From contig NC_016132.3 in NCBI RefSeq assembly GCF_000005505.3, positions 52,652,914 to 52,716,913 of the forward strand: 64,000 nt of DNA, written 5' to 3'. Origin of the DNA: Brachypodium distachyon. Its lineage: Eukaryota > Streptophyta > Magnoliopsida > Poales > Poaceae. The notes under the pieces are model-generated. The model was not told the DNA's origin. It ran no database searches and saw only the letters and a list, made by a program, of their open reading frames with translations. Both the position numbers and the translations under genes were made by a program. Positions 13,101 to 25,200 of this stretch are shown one piece after another (position 1 is the stretch's first letter; each line of letters starts with the position of its first letter).

Positions 13101-13759
13101 AAAAACGGTTAACTAACTCTGCTGATCACTGTAACGTTGAACTTGGCGATGCATTAACATGCTGATTGATCACTGTACCTTCTGAACATAGTGATGCATG
13201 TAAAGGTCGAAGATATCCCTCAGAAAACACACACGAAGAACAGGAGCAAATACTAAAAACAAATCTAGAACAAGAGTTTGGGACAGGTGGCCGGCGATCG
13301 TATGGATTTTTGGGGTAAGTTGTGGGGTTATTTATTTACTTTTGCAAAAAAAAAATCTACGGTTCCATCAACGAGAATCACGATTTACGCACGGAGCATC
13401 AAATGAACCAGAATGTTTCTAGGCTCGCTGCAAATTAAGCGGATAACCGAATGAGATGTGACATCAAAAGCACGGTGGGAAGCAGCACACTTTTTACCCA
13501 GAGCCAGAAGCGTGTCATGCCTCAAGTAGCTTCTTCTCTGAAACTACTGCAATGCGCCAACCGGGGGCAGGCCCAGTGGGTGCACCAAACCATCTGCAGG
13601 GTTGAACGCACGAACACGGAGCAGGGGCAATCTGAATTCTGATGCATGGCTGCCGCCAAAAAGCAGGTTCGCCACGCAGAAAATCACAACCTATCGACCA
13701 ACCCTGCCGGCCGGCAGGAGCCTGACGAACACACTTTGAAACCCTGTTCTTTCGAACGC
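10167..13759. other. Long intergenic region between SNX2 and laccase
   Basis: This contains the SNX2 promoter side (10167-10419), a transposon-derived block (10420-11677), and about 2 kb of AT-rich sequence leading to the laccase promoter. Near 13128-13200 a diverged tandem duplication shares a CTGATCACTGTA / GATCACTGTACC core followed by GCGATGCA / GTGATGCA. No coding gene was supported. Confidence 0.5.
10420..11677. mobile_element. Transposon-derived block, possibly nested MITEs
   Basis: The left end reads GGCCTGTTTGTTAG. The right end on the other strand reads GGACCTGTTTGGTTG, a common terminus of grass hAT-type elements. Within it, on the minus strand from about 11360 leftward, GAGCAACTCCAAGAGATCCC starts a second typical MITE terminus. 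The GC-rich part at 10640-10950 has open frames with no recognisable domain. No clean 8-bp target duplication was seen, so this may be two or more adjacent elements. Confidence 0.4.
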
Positions 13760-13767
13760 TATATATA
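13760..13767 (+). promoter_or_regulatory. TATA box of the laccase gene
   Basis: TATATATA lies about 110 bp before the laccase start codon. That distance allows a short 5' leader beginning near 13795. No other strong TATA motif lies closer. Confidence 0.55.
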
Positions 13768-13876
13768 CGTTAACCCTGACCGTGTGAGCCTCATCGCCAA
13801 CTCGGAGGCATTCAAGCAAAAAAGCCTCTAAACAAACCCCTCGATCACTCCCTAAACCTCGATCAATCGGCCGGCC

Positions 13877-16022
13877 ATGGCGTCCTCCCGGCTGCTCTTT
13901 CTCCTGTCGTGCAGCTGCCTCGCGCTGGCTTTGCTCGCCAGCGCCGAAGTGCACCACCACGAGTTCATCGTACGTGATCATATGTCCATGCCCCTGTCTA
14001 TCTATCCATTCGTACGTGTTAATTCCATGTGTCTGCGTACGGCGCTCTGACCATTTCTGCGTGTGGTGGTGTCAACTTAATGAAGGTCCAAGAGACGCCG
14101 GTGAAGAGGCTGTGCAAGGAGCACAACATCATCACGGTGAACGGGCAGTTCCCCGGGCCGACGCTGGAGGTCCGGGAAGGCGACACGCTCGTCGTCAACG
14201 TCGTCAACCAGGCCCAGTACAACGTCACCATCCACTGGTATTTTCCTAGCACCACTTGGATCGATCGCTTCGAATTAATGGTAAATGCGCTCGGGTGCTT
14301 TTGACTGACTGGAGCTCGTTCTGTTGCGTGTACGTGTGTGCAGGCACGGCATCAGGCAGTTCAGGACAGGGTGGGCGGACGGGCCGGAGTTCGTGACGCA
14401 GTGCCCCATCAAGCCGGGCGGCAGCTACAAGTACAAGTTCACCATCGAGGGGCAGGAGGGCACGCTGTGGTGGCACGCGCACAGCTCCTGGCTCAGAGCC
14501 ACCGTCTACGGCGCGCTCATCATCCGACCCAGGGAGGACAAGGCGTACCCATTCGAGAAGCCCTCCCGTGAAGTCCCACTTATGCTCGGTACGTAAACTC
14601 CGTGTACCCTCCTAACAAATGATCCGGTCTCTGTTCGAATTACTAGCATCTGAATATTCTGAACCGGATGAAAAACATGTCGAGACTGATGTTATGGGCA
14701 TGCAGGGGAATGGTGGGACGCGAACCCGATCGATGTCATCCGGGAGGCCCAGAGGACCGGCGGGGGACCAAACGTCTCTGACGCCTTCACCGTCAACGGC
14801 CAGCCCGGTGACCTCTACAACTGCTCCCGCGAAGGTACTCATCACTCACCTACCCGCATGTCATTTTGCGTTAGGCAACACAACCAAACAATCTCTATAA
14901 CAATGGACGTTTGCATTTTATTTTATTTTATTCTTGCCAGAGACCACGGCTATCTCGGTGAAGCCCGGGGAGACGGCCCTGCTCCGGTTCATCAACTCTG
15001 CGCTCAACCACGAGCTCTTCGTCTCCATCGCCAACCACAAGATGACGGTCGTCGGCGCCGACGCGTCCTACACCGAGCCATTCGTCACCTCGGTGCTCAT
15101 GATCGCGCCGGGCCAGACCACCGACGTCCTCGTCACCATGGACCAGGCGCCCACCCGGTACTACATCGCGGCGCGTGGCTACGTCACCACCCAAGGCGTG
15201 GCGTTCGACAATACTACCACCACCGCCATCCTCGAGTACGATTGCGGCTGCAGCACTGATTTCGGCCCTGCGATCCGCCCGGCGTTCCCCACCCTCCCGG
15301 CGTTCAACGACACCAGTGCTGCTACGGCGTTCGCGGCGGGCATCAAGAGTCCACGGAAAGTCGAGATCCCCAGCCCCGTCGACGAGAACCTATTCTTCAC
15401 CGTCGGCCTCGGACTGTTCAATTGCAAGCCAGGGCAGCAATGCGGCGCGCCAAACAACACCCGCTTCACGGCCAGCATGAACAACATCTCCTTCGTCTTC
15501 CCAAAGGCCACCTCCCTCCTCCATGCGCACTACTATGACATCCCGGACGTCTTCACTACCGACTTCCCGGCCTACCCGTCGGTGCAGTTCGACTACACAG
15601 CACAGAACGTCAGCCGCAGCCTGTGGCAGCCGATCCCGGCGACAAAACTATACAAGCTTAGGTATAACTCCGTGGTGCAGATTGTCCTGCAGGACACGAG
15701 CATCGTCACGCCAGAGAACCACCCCATCCACCTCCACGGCTATGACTTCTATATCCTTGCCGAGGGATTTGGCAACTTCGACGCGAAGAAGGACGCCGAG
15801 AAGTTCAACCTCGAAAACCCACCGCAGCGGAACACGGTGGCTGTGCCGGTGAACGGCTGGGCGGTCATCCGGTTCCGTGCCGACAACCCAGGGGTGTGGC
15901 TCATGCATTGCCATCTCGACGTGCACATTACCTGGGGCCTGGCAATGGCGTTTCTGGTGGAGGACGGGTATGGCAAGCTGCAGACACTGGAGGCACCTCC
16001 AGTTGATCTTCCGATGTGCTAA
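13877..16022 (+). CDS. Laccase (secreted multicopper oxidase)
   Basis: Five exons: 13877-13969, 14086-14237, 14344-14588, 14706-14834 and 14941-16022, all GT-AG and in frame, giving 566 residues. A signal peptide covers about residues 1-23. All four copper-binding clusters are visible: HWHGIRQ (His81, His83), WWHAHSSW (His126, His128), [10 protein letters not shown], and [12 protein letters not shown] at 529-540. The last has Cys530 for the type 1 copper and Leu540 at the axial position, typical of plant laccases. NVT, NVS and NTT sites suggest N-glycosylation. Laccases oxidise phenolics such as monolignols in the apoplast with reduction of oxygen to water. The length is normal and no lesion is seen, so it should be active. 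Which family member it is was not decided. Confidence 0.96.
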
Positions 16023-17372
16023 TGATCAGCAGAAGATACCACACAAGACTTTTGAAGGCTGCTCATGTCGTGTACCCAGTTGCTGTTTTTTGGGGGTATT
16101 TGTGATATTTCTTCTAGGGGGTCGATTTTCCAGCTTGGTTTGTGTCTTTCCCCTGTAAATTCGTGTAATTCTCAGTGATTCCTCAGCTTATTATTTAAAG
16201 ATTTAAAATTAAACTTTTATTTGGTATAGCAGATGTAACCCAATCGATTATTACAGATGGCGCAACAGAAAATCGACGTGCAGATTTCAAAGCTTTTTTT
16301 TTTCGATATCAATAATTAGTCACCATTCTTATAGAATTTAGTCAAGTAGAGAAAGAATTAAAGATCATCTTGGCAGTAGAACCACTGCATTTACAATCCG
16401 TTACTCCTTTTAACTCAAAACATGTCCCACTCCAAGAACTGGACTAGAAATCTTGGCAGGTTAAGCCTAAAAATTCCAGCCGCAATATTACACACAATGA
16501 AAAAGAACTTCAGGGCCTCTATGATAACACAATGTGATTGACTAATTTTTCAACAGAAGAGCAATATACGAACATATCCAATTAATTCAACATCTGACAC
16601 AGATGAAATATACGAGCTGACACAGGTGAAGTATATAACTTCAGCTTCTGTTTTAACTTTCAACAGACAAGCTGACTAATTCTCAAATGGAAGCAAATTT
16701 CTACTAGTAATAAGGATTCAATACTAGCCACTGGTGGATTATTTTACATTCAGCTCCAAAGGTTCTTGAAACATGCTCCAACATAACAGGACCAATCAAT
16801 TTCGACACATCAGAAAGCAACATTTAGCTTCGGATAACACTGGCCTTTTATGCCATTAACATGATCAAACTATAGGTTCTGGAGATTAATGAAAGCAAAC
16901 ATTTCAGTGTTACCAACGCGGGGTCAACACAAACAGGCACAGCCACTCGATCAGACCACAGTGCAATACAAATGAATGAAAGCAAACATTTCAGTGTTTC
17001 ACCACAACGACAAATTTCAGAGACCACAATGAGTTGGCATAAGTAATAAGAAAAAGTTACAGGTCACGCAAGGAAAACCATACACCTCTGATGTTCAATT
17101 GTGTCAAAACTCAAAAGGCGCAGAGATCATTTTGATAATTTTTACCAGTCATCTCATCACAGCTGGTTAAATCTAAGATTACAAGTCTTGGGGGCTTTGC
17201 ATAATTGGAGGTACGTATGAAAACCAAAATCAGATCTCCATATCCATACCGAGTCGATATGTATACCACCGGAGTGAGAAGCAATTAGCTATAGTCACGG
17301 ATCCAGATCTATACCAATTCAGACTTGAAATAAACTGGCCGAGGCAAGAACCCTACCAGATCTCCCGCTGCC
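16023..17372. other. Intergenic between convergent laccase and PRA1 genes
   Basis: AT-rich sequence holding the 3' regions of both genes. A 24-bp direct repeat is listed separately. No gene was found. Confidence 0.5.
16888..16998. repeat. Direct repeat of 24 bp spaced 87 bp apart
   Basis: The segment at 16888-16911, containing GAAAGCAAACATTTCAGTG, recurs exactly at 16975-16998. The sequence between is unrelated. It may be a local duplication or the trace of an insertion. Confidence 0.7.
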
Positions 17373-18044
17373 TCAAACACCAGATCCGGGCGACGCGAGG
17401 AAGGAGAGCAGCCTGTTGGTAGTGTTGCCACTGGAAACAGCACTCGAATCGTCGAGGAAGAGGTCCTCGGGCATGCGGAAGGCGCCGTGCACTGCGACAA
17501 TCGCGCCGCCGACGAGCAGGCCGGAGATGATGAGCGAGGCCACGGACGTCAGGAAGAAGGCGAGCATCGATGCGACGACGAGGCCGAGCAGCGTCTCGCG
17601 GTCGGAGAAGGTGCGGCCGAAGAGCACGACGGGCTGGTCGGAGGCGCGGAAGACATACAGGAAGCACCAGGCGCCGAGGATGCTGAGGAGGACGAGGAGG
17701 GAGAAGGGGTGCGCCAGCAGCGAGGCCGCGAGGGAGAAGGCCACCACGGCAGCGTAGTTGACGCGGAAGTAGCCGAGGTTGCGGCGCAGCCGCGAGGTGG
17801 CCTCGGAGAGGGAGTCCGGCCGCGAGATGGCCGTGCGGTCGACGAGCTCTGTCCAGGGGCGGCGGTCCGCGAGCGAGCGCCGCGCCGTGTCGGAGACCCT
17901 GCTGAGGAAGAGCCGGAAGGCCGGTGTGGCAAGCGCCGATTCCGAGAGCCCGTTGCCGGAGGACGGCCCCGAGCCGCCGCCGCCGCTGCCGGAGGAGGGA
18001 TTGGTCACTGGGAGCAAGGGCTGCGGCGGCGATGCAGACGCCAT
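17373..18044 (-). CDS. PRA1 family protein (prenylated Rab acceptor)
   Basis: A single uninterrupted frame of 223 residues, intronless as is usual for plant PRA1 genes. A Pro/Ser/Gly-rich N-terminus precedes the conserved core starting RRPWTELVDRTAISRPDSL and NLGYFRVNYA. Two hydrophobic hairpin regions follow at about 98-132 and 151-188, separated by the charged FGRTFSDRE loop. The C-terminus is hydrophilic. PRA1 proteins sit in ER, Golgi and endosomal membranes and interact with Rab GTPases, acting in vesicle traffic. It most resembles the plant PRA1.B type, though the subclass is an inference. It is divergent from EXO70B, with start codons about 0.94 kb apart. Confidence 0.93.
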   Translation of the reverse strand: MASASPPQPLLPVTNPSSGSGGGGSGPSSGNGLSESALATPAFRLFLSRVSDTARRSLADRRPWTELVDRTAISRPDSLSEATSRLRRNLGYFRVNYAAVVAFSLAASLLAHPFSLLVLLSILGAWCFLYVFRASDQPVVLFGRTFSDRETLLGLVVASMLAFFLTSVASLIISGLLVGGAIVAVHGAFRMPEDLFLDDSSAVSSGNTTNRLLSFLASPGSGV

Positions 18045-18987
18045 GGCGTTTGTTGCGGGAGGATTCTAGATTCGGGATTGATTAGCACGTTGGATGGGCG
18101 AGCACTTTTATGCAGTTGCGGGAATTGGTGGTCTTGCGCCCGTCTCCACCTCACAGTGCGTCTCTGGCTAATTGTGGGCCCACAAGTCATTGGCGTTTAC
18201 GTGTCGTGATTCGAACCTGATTTGTTCCCTTTCTTTTACGAGTATTTTTTTGGCAAGATTCGAGGCTGACTGACCCGTTGCCCGGATCAAACCGCAAATA
18301 ATATGGGAACCACTGAAACCGGGCCTTCATGGCAGCCCGATAGCACCTGCATCTGACTGGGCTAGCCCAAGAAAGGGGGCAATGTGGGCTTCCAAACAAC
18401 CCGCGGCGAATCTAAAACCTAAGGCAATGTGGGCCGTTTAAGTGATGATTTCCGTCTCAACGTGGCCAAAACCCTTCCCCAAAAAGAATGACCAAAACCC
18501 TACTTCGTTGCTGTGGCCCGACCTGTCAGTGAGAATTTAAAGCCCTCACGTCTACCGAGCGGTGTTGCTGCTGTGACCTGTCTACATTTATGCTTTGCCA
18601 CCCACCCACCCAGTACCCAGTCTTCCATTTTTTCTTTTTGTCTCAGGAAAGTCTTCCAATCTTTTACTTCTCCCGAGACCTGTCGTCCATCGGGGCAAAG
18701 CTATTCTAAATTCTACTCCACCATCGACCGCGAAATTACCCTCACCCTACGGCTACCACCGTGGATTTGGTCATGTGGTCTTGTGGACGGTAGTTTTCAT
18801 GTGTGGACTACAATTTACAGCGGTGTCACTGTCTCCAGTGGGCGCCTGAGCGACCAGTCCATTGAGTCGTCGCTGTTCGCCAAAGACCACCGCCGCGTCT
18901 TCACCCCCCAACCCCGAGCTCCACGGCCACGCGGCGTGACCAAACCCTAGCCTGAGCCACCCGCAAGTTCGGTTCCTCCCGTGGACG
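18045..18987. promoter_or_regulatory. Shared upstream region of divergent PRA1 and EXO70B
   Basis: The 943 bp between two divergent start codons must hold both promoters. No obvious TATA box was seen near either start. The stretch just before EXO70B is C-rich with CCACC and CCCAACCCC clusters, consistent with a TATA-less promoter. Confidence 0.5.
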
Positions 18988-20901
18988 ATGGCGGAGGACG
19001 GCGAGGAGAAGCTGCTCGCCACGGTGCAGCACATCGCCAAGACCCTAGGCCGCACTGGCACGATGACGGAGGACATACTCAAGGTCTTCTCCAACTACGA
19101 CGGCCGTCTCTCGCTCGACAAGCTCTACGCTGCGGCGGCTGCGGCCGGCGGAGGAGCTGGGGAGCACTCGATGCCGGCCTCGTCGCCGCCGCCCGCGTTG
19201 CCCTCGGCCCCGGCGCCGATGCCGCCGGTTACGTCGCTGGAGCGGACCGTGCGCACGCTGGACCGGCAGATCTCGCAGTTCGTGACGATGGATAGGCTCG
19301 TATGGGCCGACTCCGCGGACGCCGACGCGTTCCTGGAGGCGGTGGACGACCTTATCGGCACCGTGCAAGAGCTGGACGCGGCGGGGACCAACCGTGGGTT
19401 GCTCGACCGCGCCGACGAGTTGCTGAGCCGGTGCATGGCCCGGCTGGAGGACGAATTCCGGGCGTTAATCGAGCGCCCCGACGACGCGGCGCCAGCGGCG
19501 CCCGGCGGATTCGATTCTGAGGAGAGCGAGGACGAGGGCTACGACGCAGATGACGGCTACGGCGACGAGCCAATCCCAATCGCCAAGCCAGTCTCGGACT
19601 TCGACGTGGTCATCGACGCTCTCCCCCCGGGGTCAGTCTCCGACGTGCACCAGATAGCACGGCGGATGGTGGACGCAGGCTTCGGCCGCGAGTGCGCTGA
19701 GGCCTACGCGGCCGCGCGCCGCGGATTCATCGATGAGAGCGTCGCGCGCCTCGGCATCCGTCCGCGCACTTCCGATGAGGTCCACTCCTTACCCTGGGAG
19801 GAACTGGAGTTCGACATTGCTCGATGGATTCCGGCCTTCAAGATGGTATTCCGCATCCTGATCCCCAGTGAGCGCCGCCTCTCCGACCGTGTCTTCGATG
19901 GCCTCGCCCCCTATGGCGACCTCGCCTTTGTTGCTGCAGTTCGTACCCAAGCGCTGCAGCTTATCTCATTCGGCGATGCAGTTTCTGCTGCAAGCCGCGC
20001 ACCAGAGCGCCTCTTTCGTGTCATCGACATGTATGAGGCAGTGCGTGATCTCCTCCCTGACCTCGATCCTGTTTTCGCGGATCCCTACTCTGCAGCGCTT
20101 CGTGCCGAGGTCTCTGCTGTATGCAACACTCTCGGTTCCTCTATCAAAGGTATATTCATGGAACTGGAAAATCTTATCCGCCGTGACCCAGCCCGTGTTG
20201 CTGTGCCTGGTGGTGGCATACACCCAATCACTCGGTATGTTATGAACTATCTACGTGCCGCGTGTGGTTCTAGACAGACACTGGAAGAGGTGATGGAAGG
20301 TGACTTGGGTGCTCTTGGTGTTGCTGTTGATCCTGATCGCCCCACTTCGTCGCTCGCCGTGCACATTGCGTGGATCATGGATGTGCTTCACAAGAATTTG
20401 GAAGCCAAATCTAAGATATACAGGGACCCACCACTTGCTTCCATCTTCTTGATGAATAATGGCAAGTACATCATTCACAAAGTGAATGACAGTGAGCTTG
20501 GGGTTTTGCTTGGTGATGAGTGGATGAAGCAGATGTCGAGTAGAGTGCGCCGGTGGAGTATGGAGTACCAGCGTGGGGCTTGGTCAAAGGTGATGTCAGT
20601 GCTACAAACTGGAGGTTCTGGGTTTAATAGTCTCCCTGCGAAGGCCATGCTTCAAAAACTGCAGATGTTCAACAGTTACTTGGAGGAAATTCGTGCAGCG
20701 CAGTCGGAGTGGGTTGTCATAGATGAGCAGCTGCGTGCGGATGTCAGGGCAGCAATAGCAGATTCAGTGATACCTGCATATAAGGGCTTAATTGCGAGGT
20801 TGAGATCATCTGAAGAAGTTGAGCAGGACTTGTTCATCAAGTATACCCCAGAGGATATCGAGGCATGCATCCAACATTTGTTTGAAGGATTTGCCAAATG
20901 A
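18988..20901 (+). CDS. EXO70B: Exocyst subunit EXO70, B class
   Basis: An intronless frame of 637 residues. The N-terminus MAEDGEEKLLATVQHIAKTL closely matches the EXO70B1 class of plants. A Pro/Ala stretch lies at about 62-81 and an acidic linker (SEDEGYDADDGYGDEP) at about 180-195. The Pfam Exo70 helical-rod domain fills about 270-630, with LPWEELEFDIARWIPAFK, HPITRYVMNYLR and the conserved tail IKYTPEDIEACIQHLFEG. EXO70 binds phosphoinositides and helps tether secretory vesicles to the plasma membrane. B-class members are linked to autophagy-related traffic and immunity. Start and stop are clear and no lesion is visible. The codons shift from very GC-rich at the 5' end to balanced at the 3' end, a normal gradient in grasses. 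Confidence 0.94.
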   Translation: MAEDGEEKLLATVQHIAKTLGRTGTMTEDILKVFSNYDGRLSLDKLYAAAAAAGGGAGEHSMPASSPPPALPSAPAPMPPVTSLERTVRTLDRQISQFVTMDRLVWADSADADAFLEAVDDLIGTVQELDAAGTNRGLLDRADELLSRCMARLEDEFRALIERPDDAAPAAPGGFDSEESEDEGYDADDGYGDEPIPIAKPVSDFDVVIDALPPGSVSDVHQIARRMVDAGFGRECAEAYAAARRGFIDESVARLGIRPRTSDEVHSLPWEELEFDIARWIPAFKMVFRILIPSERRLSDRVFDGLAPYGDLAFVAAVRTQALQLISFGDAVSAASRAPERLFRVIDMYEAVRDLLPDLDPVFADPYSAALRAEVSAVCNTLGSSIKGIFMELENLIRRDPARVAVPGGGIHPITRYVMNYLRAACGSRQTLEEVMEGDLGALGVAVDPDRPTSSLAVHIAWIMDVLHKNLEAKSKIYRDPPLASIFLMNNGKYIIHKVNDSELGVLLGDEWMKQMSSRVRRWSMEYQRGAWSKVMSVLQTGGSGFNSLPAKAMLQKLQMFNSYLEEIRAAQSEWVVIDEQLRADVRAAIADSVIPAYKGLIARLRSSEEVEQDLFIKYTPEDIEACIQHLFEGFAK

Positions 20902-22948
20902 TTGGTTAATTGTAGCATGTTATGACGTTGCAGCTGTGATTTCAGTGTCATTACTAATTTGCTGTTGCGGTGGATATCTGAAGTTCACTAATAAGGGTGC
21001 CATTCTGGGTTTGATGATGTTTGGCCATTGGGTTGGGCTTTATATACTAGATGGACAAACCATTGGCTTCTCCAACTGTGTAAAGTACTGTAGGTGTTTC
21101 TTTATCAGTTGGTAATGGTAATCTTATTTGACATATTAATATTATCAGTCTTCTTTTTCACCTATTTGTCATATTTCAAATACTTGCTTAGTGTTTTGTT
21201 TCAAAATCAGTGCGCTACTCAAGTGATAAATGGGAAGGGCCTATCTTGATTTCAGATCAGTCAGGCTTATACTATTGTGATGTCTGTGTGACCCAACTTT
21301 TATGATGGTTAGACTGTTAAGTAATAAGGCCCCTGTCATAGAAAGCACACCAGTTTTGGCAAACTACTCTGGTCTCTCATCTCCTGTTGGTTGGTACCCT
21401 TAAACAGATGGATGTGTATTTCTCTTGCATTATGTTGCCGTGTTCTATAAATCTTCAATACTTCTATAATCCAATTTCTGAAATAAACTTTTGTTGTAAT
21501 GTTCGTTTTTAGAAAGGTGTTGTGGATGATTCTACAACTGGGAATTTATGACTTAGGGCACCTCTTGCTTACACACTGTATGTACCACATCCAGAAGGTA
21601 GAAAAATCATAGACACACAACCAGCGACTGGCAATGCATAGTGCGTACTTGGTACCTGCAAATTTCAGGATATCGCTAGCTAGTTGAATAACTGAAAGTG
21701 GACACAACTTGGATATACATGCATGCACACCTGTCTTTCTTTGATTACTGCAACTACAGATTTGAAAGTATGTAGCAGTAGCACACCCCTGAATTTGTTG
21801 CAAATTTGGAACCGCACAGCATGTATACTTGTTCGCTGTTTTTGAAAGCGTGTCCTCTAGTTTTCAATAGTGCGGTGTACCTTTTGTAAACCAATAACTC
21901 AGTGTTTTGGTTTAAAGAAAAGTCAAAAGGTTACAATTGCCAGAATATATCTGCAAGTATATTATTCAACGAAAATCAATGTTGTTATCCTGCCTTTTAT
22001 GGACCTTCACCGAATATTGTATTATTTATTACTGAATCCTTTGTCTTCGTGCATATATGCTGATTGCACAAAGCCACAAACCCTTGCTCCTTTTACATAA
22101 ATAATAGTCTTCTAAAATTATATATTATTTTAGGATATCAGGAACACGTTATGTGGAGATGTAGTTGTACGTATCTTAGTGCAGCAATAGATAGACAATA
22201 TCTTGCATACCCAATTTCAGAATTCCACAGAGGTATGTTTTGCAACCTTGTTCTCTCAGGGTTATGAGTATGAATTATGGAACATTTGAACTAGTCAACT
22301 TTTTGAACTGCAGATGACTGGACTAGATTCCACAATCCTATTCTATTGCTTGCACAGAGAATTCAGTACTTGAGAGGTTCCTATATTCAAAGGTGACAGA
22401 TCTGAAATGACATGAGGTAAGAATACTCATTTAGTCATTTTCCTTGTGTAGCCATCTCAAGTGTATAATCAAATTCACAGTTTATCTTGTCAACTTCTTA
22501 AATTTTGTTTCTTACATCATCTGCTGACTATACCGAGTATATCTTCACTCCTATAAACAAACAAGTTGATGTTGATGGTCCGTTTGCTATACTCATCCCG
22601 TTCGCTGATTTTCTACCAACGGTTGAGATTGAGACAGGATTGCTCGCCACCTATTTAAATTTTTTTTGCAAAAAATCCAAAAACACCTACCATGAATTCA
22701 CAGTTATGCTGAGCAGAACCTCAATTCGATGGAGTAATTAGTATTGTAAACATGTTGTACTATATTTTTAGTCCACAGCAACGCATGGGTTTCTTGCCAG
22801 TTATGTATAACATGGTAGATGCTACGCATTCGAACGACTCTTTCGTATAGAGTGAACTTCAAGCAAAAGCCTAAAAAGATGGGCTGAATGCATTAATAAA
22901 AGGTTATTGCAAGAAGGAAAAAAAATTCTTATTTGAGCATCTTATTCA
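20902..22948. other. Intergenic between convergent EXO70B and GDSL genes
   Basis: AT-rich sequence. The first few hundred bases are likely the EXO70B 3' untranslated region. No domain-bearing frame, RNA gene or well-bounded transposon was recognised. Confidence 0.45.
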
Positions 22949-24426
22949 TTAAAATCGTGGAATAACATTTTTCAGTATGTAATCTGTTGCTATCCTATAA
23001 ACCCTCTCTGTTGGGTGCACAGCATCGTAAAATACATAAGATGACGCATTCTCGCATGTAGGAGTAAATGCATTGCAAAGTATTCCGACCTCTGTGAGCC
23101 CAGTTCCACAACATCCTTGCGTTGTCTCTGTAAATCCTGTTGGCATGGCAAACTTGGTGAGAACTGCTATAATTACAAGAAAGCAGACAGCGTCACATGA
23201 ATAGCAAAACTGGTAACTCTGCCTTCTGCCATAAAATTGTTTGATATTTGGTTTTCGCCAGATTCTAGATGTTGGCAGCCAAGTTTAGCACTTGGTTTGC
23301 TAATTCTGTTTAGCATCGCTTAAGATGTTTTCGTGGTGTTTTAGCACTTGGAGTATCTATGATTAAAATGTTTTCTTGCTTTTCTTCACAACTAATTACA
23401 AATGAACTTGCAGGTGATTATTTTAACTAGATAAGTTGTAAATACATAATGGAAAACTTACCATATTTAACAGGGTTGCCAAGGATCTCCATGAGAGCTT
23501 CGTATGCGTCCAAGTATACAATTTTGCTTCCGTAGAGTGAGCCTTGTAATGTAGGAAGCAACTTCTCAAGTTTGGAGTTGTAGACCCGGGCATCACTGTT
23601 TTGCTCATCCACACATGTCCTCTCAGGGTCTCCACTTAATGTGATCTGAATGGGTGTGCAGCCAAAAGGAGGAAGGCCTGCCAAGCTGAATTTTCGCCCC
23701 CCAAGGTTATACAGCTCCTGCATTCCAGTTTATGGAATTGAAAGATAAGGTATGCCTAGTTTAACCCGTGTTAAGAGAACTAGAAGAACATAGCTTAGTA
23801 GAAACAACTCAGGAACTGCCTAATTTTACCTTGATGCTAGCGTGTGCCATCTGGAGCACCGCATCTTGGTATTCACCAATGTCCATCTTTCTCTTTGATG
23901 AACGGTAGTAACGTGTGAAATCATTGGTTCCTGAGCTGATAAATATCAGAGAGTTGGCAATAATCCTTGAGGCCTCTTTGTCCCCAACAATGTTCCTGAG
24001 CCGGAGGAGGTAGTCCTTGAAAAGGTTCACCTGCGTCGACAGTGGCAGAGTATTTGACAGTCGCGACGTCCTTTCATCAAACCCTGAGCCAGCCGATGCA
24101 AAGTTCACCCCTGTCATGATATCATCATTGGACAGCCCCGCCTTCAGGAACGGTGGTGAGAATTCCTTGAGCTGCAGCTTCTCATTGAGGAGGTCTGGAA
24201 CAAGCCGGCCATTTGAGAACCTCCCTGTCGGCTTGCTTCCTGGGAAGTCCCTCCCATAAGGGAAATGGTTTCCCACAGCCAAAGTCGGGATATGATTGTT
24301 ATTGCCGGTGTCAAGAACAGAGTCTCCAAAGTAGAAGATAGCCGAGAACTTTGATTGAATTCTCTTGGATGAAGAAATGGTTGTGGAAGCAAGGAGGAGC
24401 AGTAGGAGAAGAAGAGGGTGTGCCAT
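22949..24426 (-). CDS. GDSL esterase/lipase (SGNH hydrolase)
   Basis: Three exons on the minus strand: 24426-23830, 23717-23462 and 23136-22949, with GT-AG joins in frame, giving 346 residues. The start chosen is MAHPLLLL, which opens a clean signal peptide (residues 1-20). An upstream in-frame Met at 24462 would add 12 residues that spoil it. Block I is FYFGDSVLDTGNNN with the nucleophile Ser36. Block II is GVNFASAGSGFDE, block III is SSGTNDF, and block V is YDAVHPTERVYR with the Asp and His of the triad. A CCGTG cysteine cluster near the end is typical. Plant GDSL enzymes are secreted or vacuolar esterases acting on lipid or cell-wall esters. The substrate cannot be told from sequence. Confidence 0.95.
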
Positions 24427-25178
24427 CAGAGAAATGCTTGCCTGGGTTTTAATCCTCTGCAACTAGTCCTTAACCTTATTATATTGCAGGAGGTCATCAA
24501 TGATTGATAAATTTGGGAAACATCCAGCTGATTCTTTTTTGTATCTAATGCATATATTTCTGGATATCAGTCTGCAGCATTTTCTTGCATGAAATATGCC
24601 TTATCCTTGACTCTTGGTCTGATTGTTTTTGGCAGGATTCGTATCCTACTCCAGTAGTACTCTATGTGCACCGCATGCAAGTTTTCGCTGATTGCGTTGC
24701 AGAATGGAGAGTTTGGAGCAGAGCAATCACGCTGATGCATTTATGGCAGTAATGTTAATTGACGTTGGAGTAACTCCACTGAACTCTGTGCGAAATCTGC
24801 TTGTGCTGGCAATTTTTTAATTCACATGGTGTGTGCCTGCGGTGTTCTGTGGTTTGCCCTCGACCCCTGTGATAGGTGTAACTGTTTTTGTTCTTGTTCT
24901 CGGCAGAATCTCAGATTTCATTACTGAGATCAGAGTCACAATCGTACAGCGGATAATTACAAGGAAATCAGATGACTAGTTAAGCTAAGTACTATACAAT
25001 ACGTATTTTGGTTCTTATTCCTATGGTGTTGGGTGAAAAAATAGTAGCGACACGCACTAAACAAAAAGGATCTTTTATTTTTCTGAGTGGAAGAGAGATT
25101 ATTTGCTACGCAAAGCAACTTACAGATCAATATTTGCTGGGCGACAAACTGTATGCCGTATAAGGACGACACTATGTT

Positions 25179-25200
25179 TGTGTGTGTGTGTGTGTGTGTG
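25179..25200. repeat. (TG)n microsatellite
   Basis: Eleven TG units run uninterrupted, followed by G-rich GGGTGTGTGGGGGGG. Confidence 0.9.

Noticed and set aside
17416..18209. Plus-strand frames across PRA1
   Set aside because: Antisense of the PRA1 exon; low-complexity Arg/Glu/Ala output caused by GC bias.
18195..18230. Possible tRNA T-arm (GGTTCGAATC on the minus strand)
   Set aside because: No matching acceptor stem, anticodon arm or D-arm could be placed around it.
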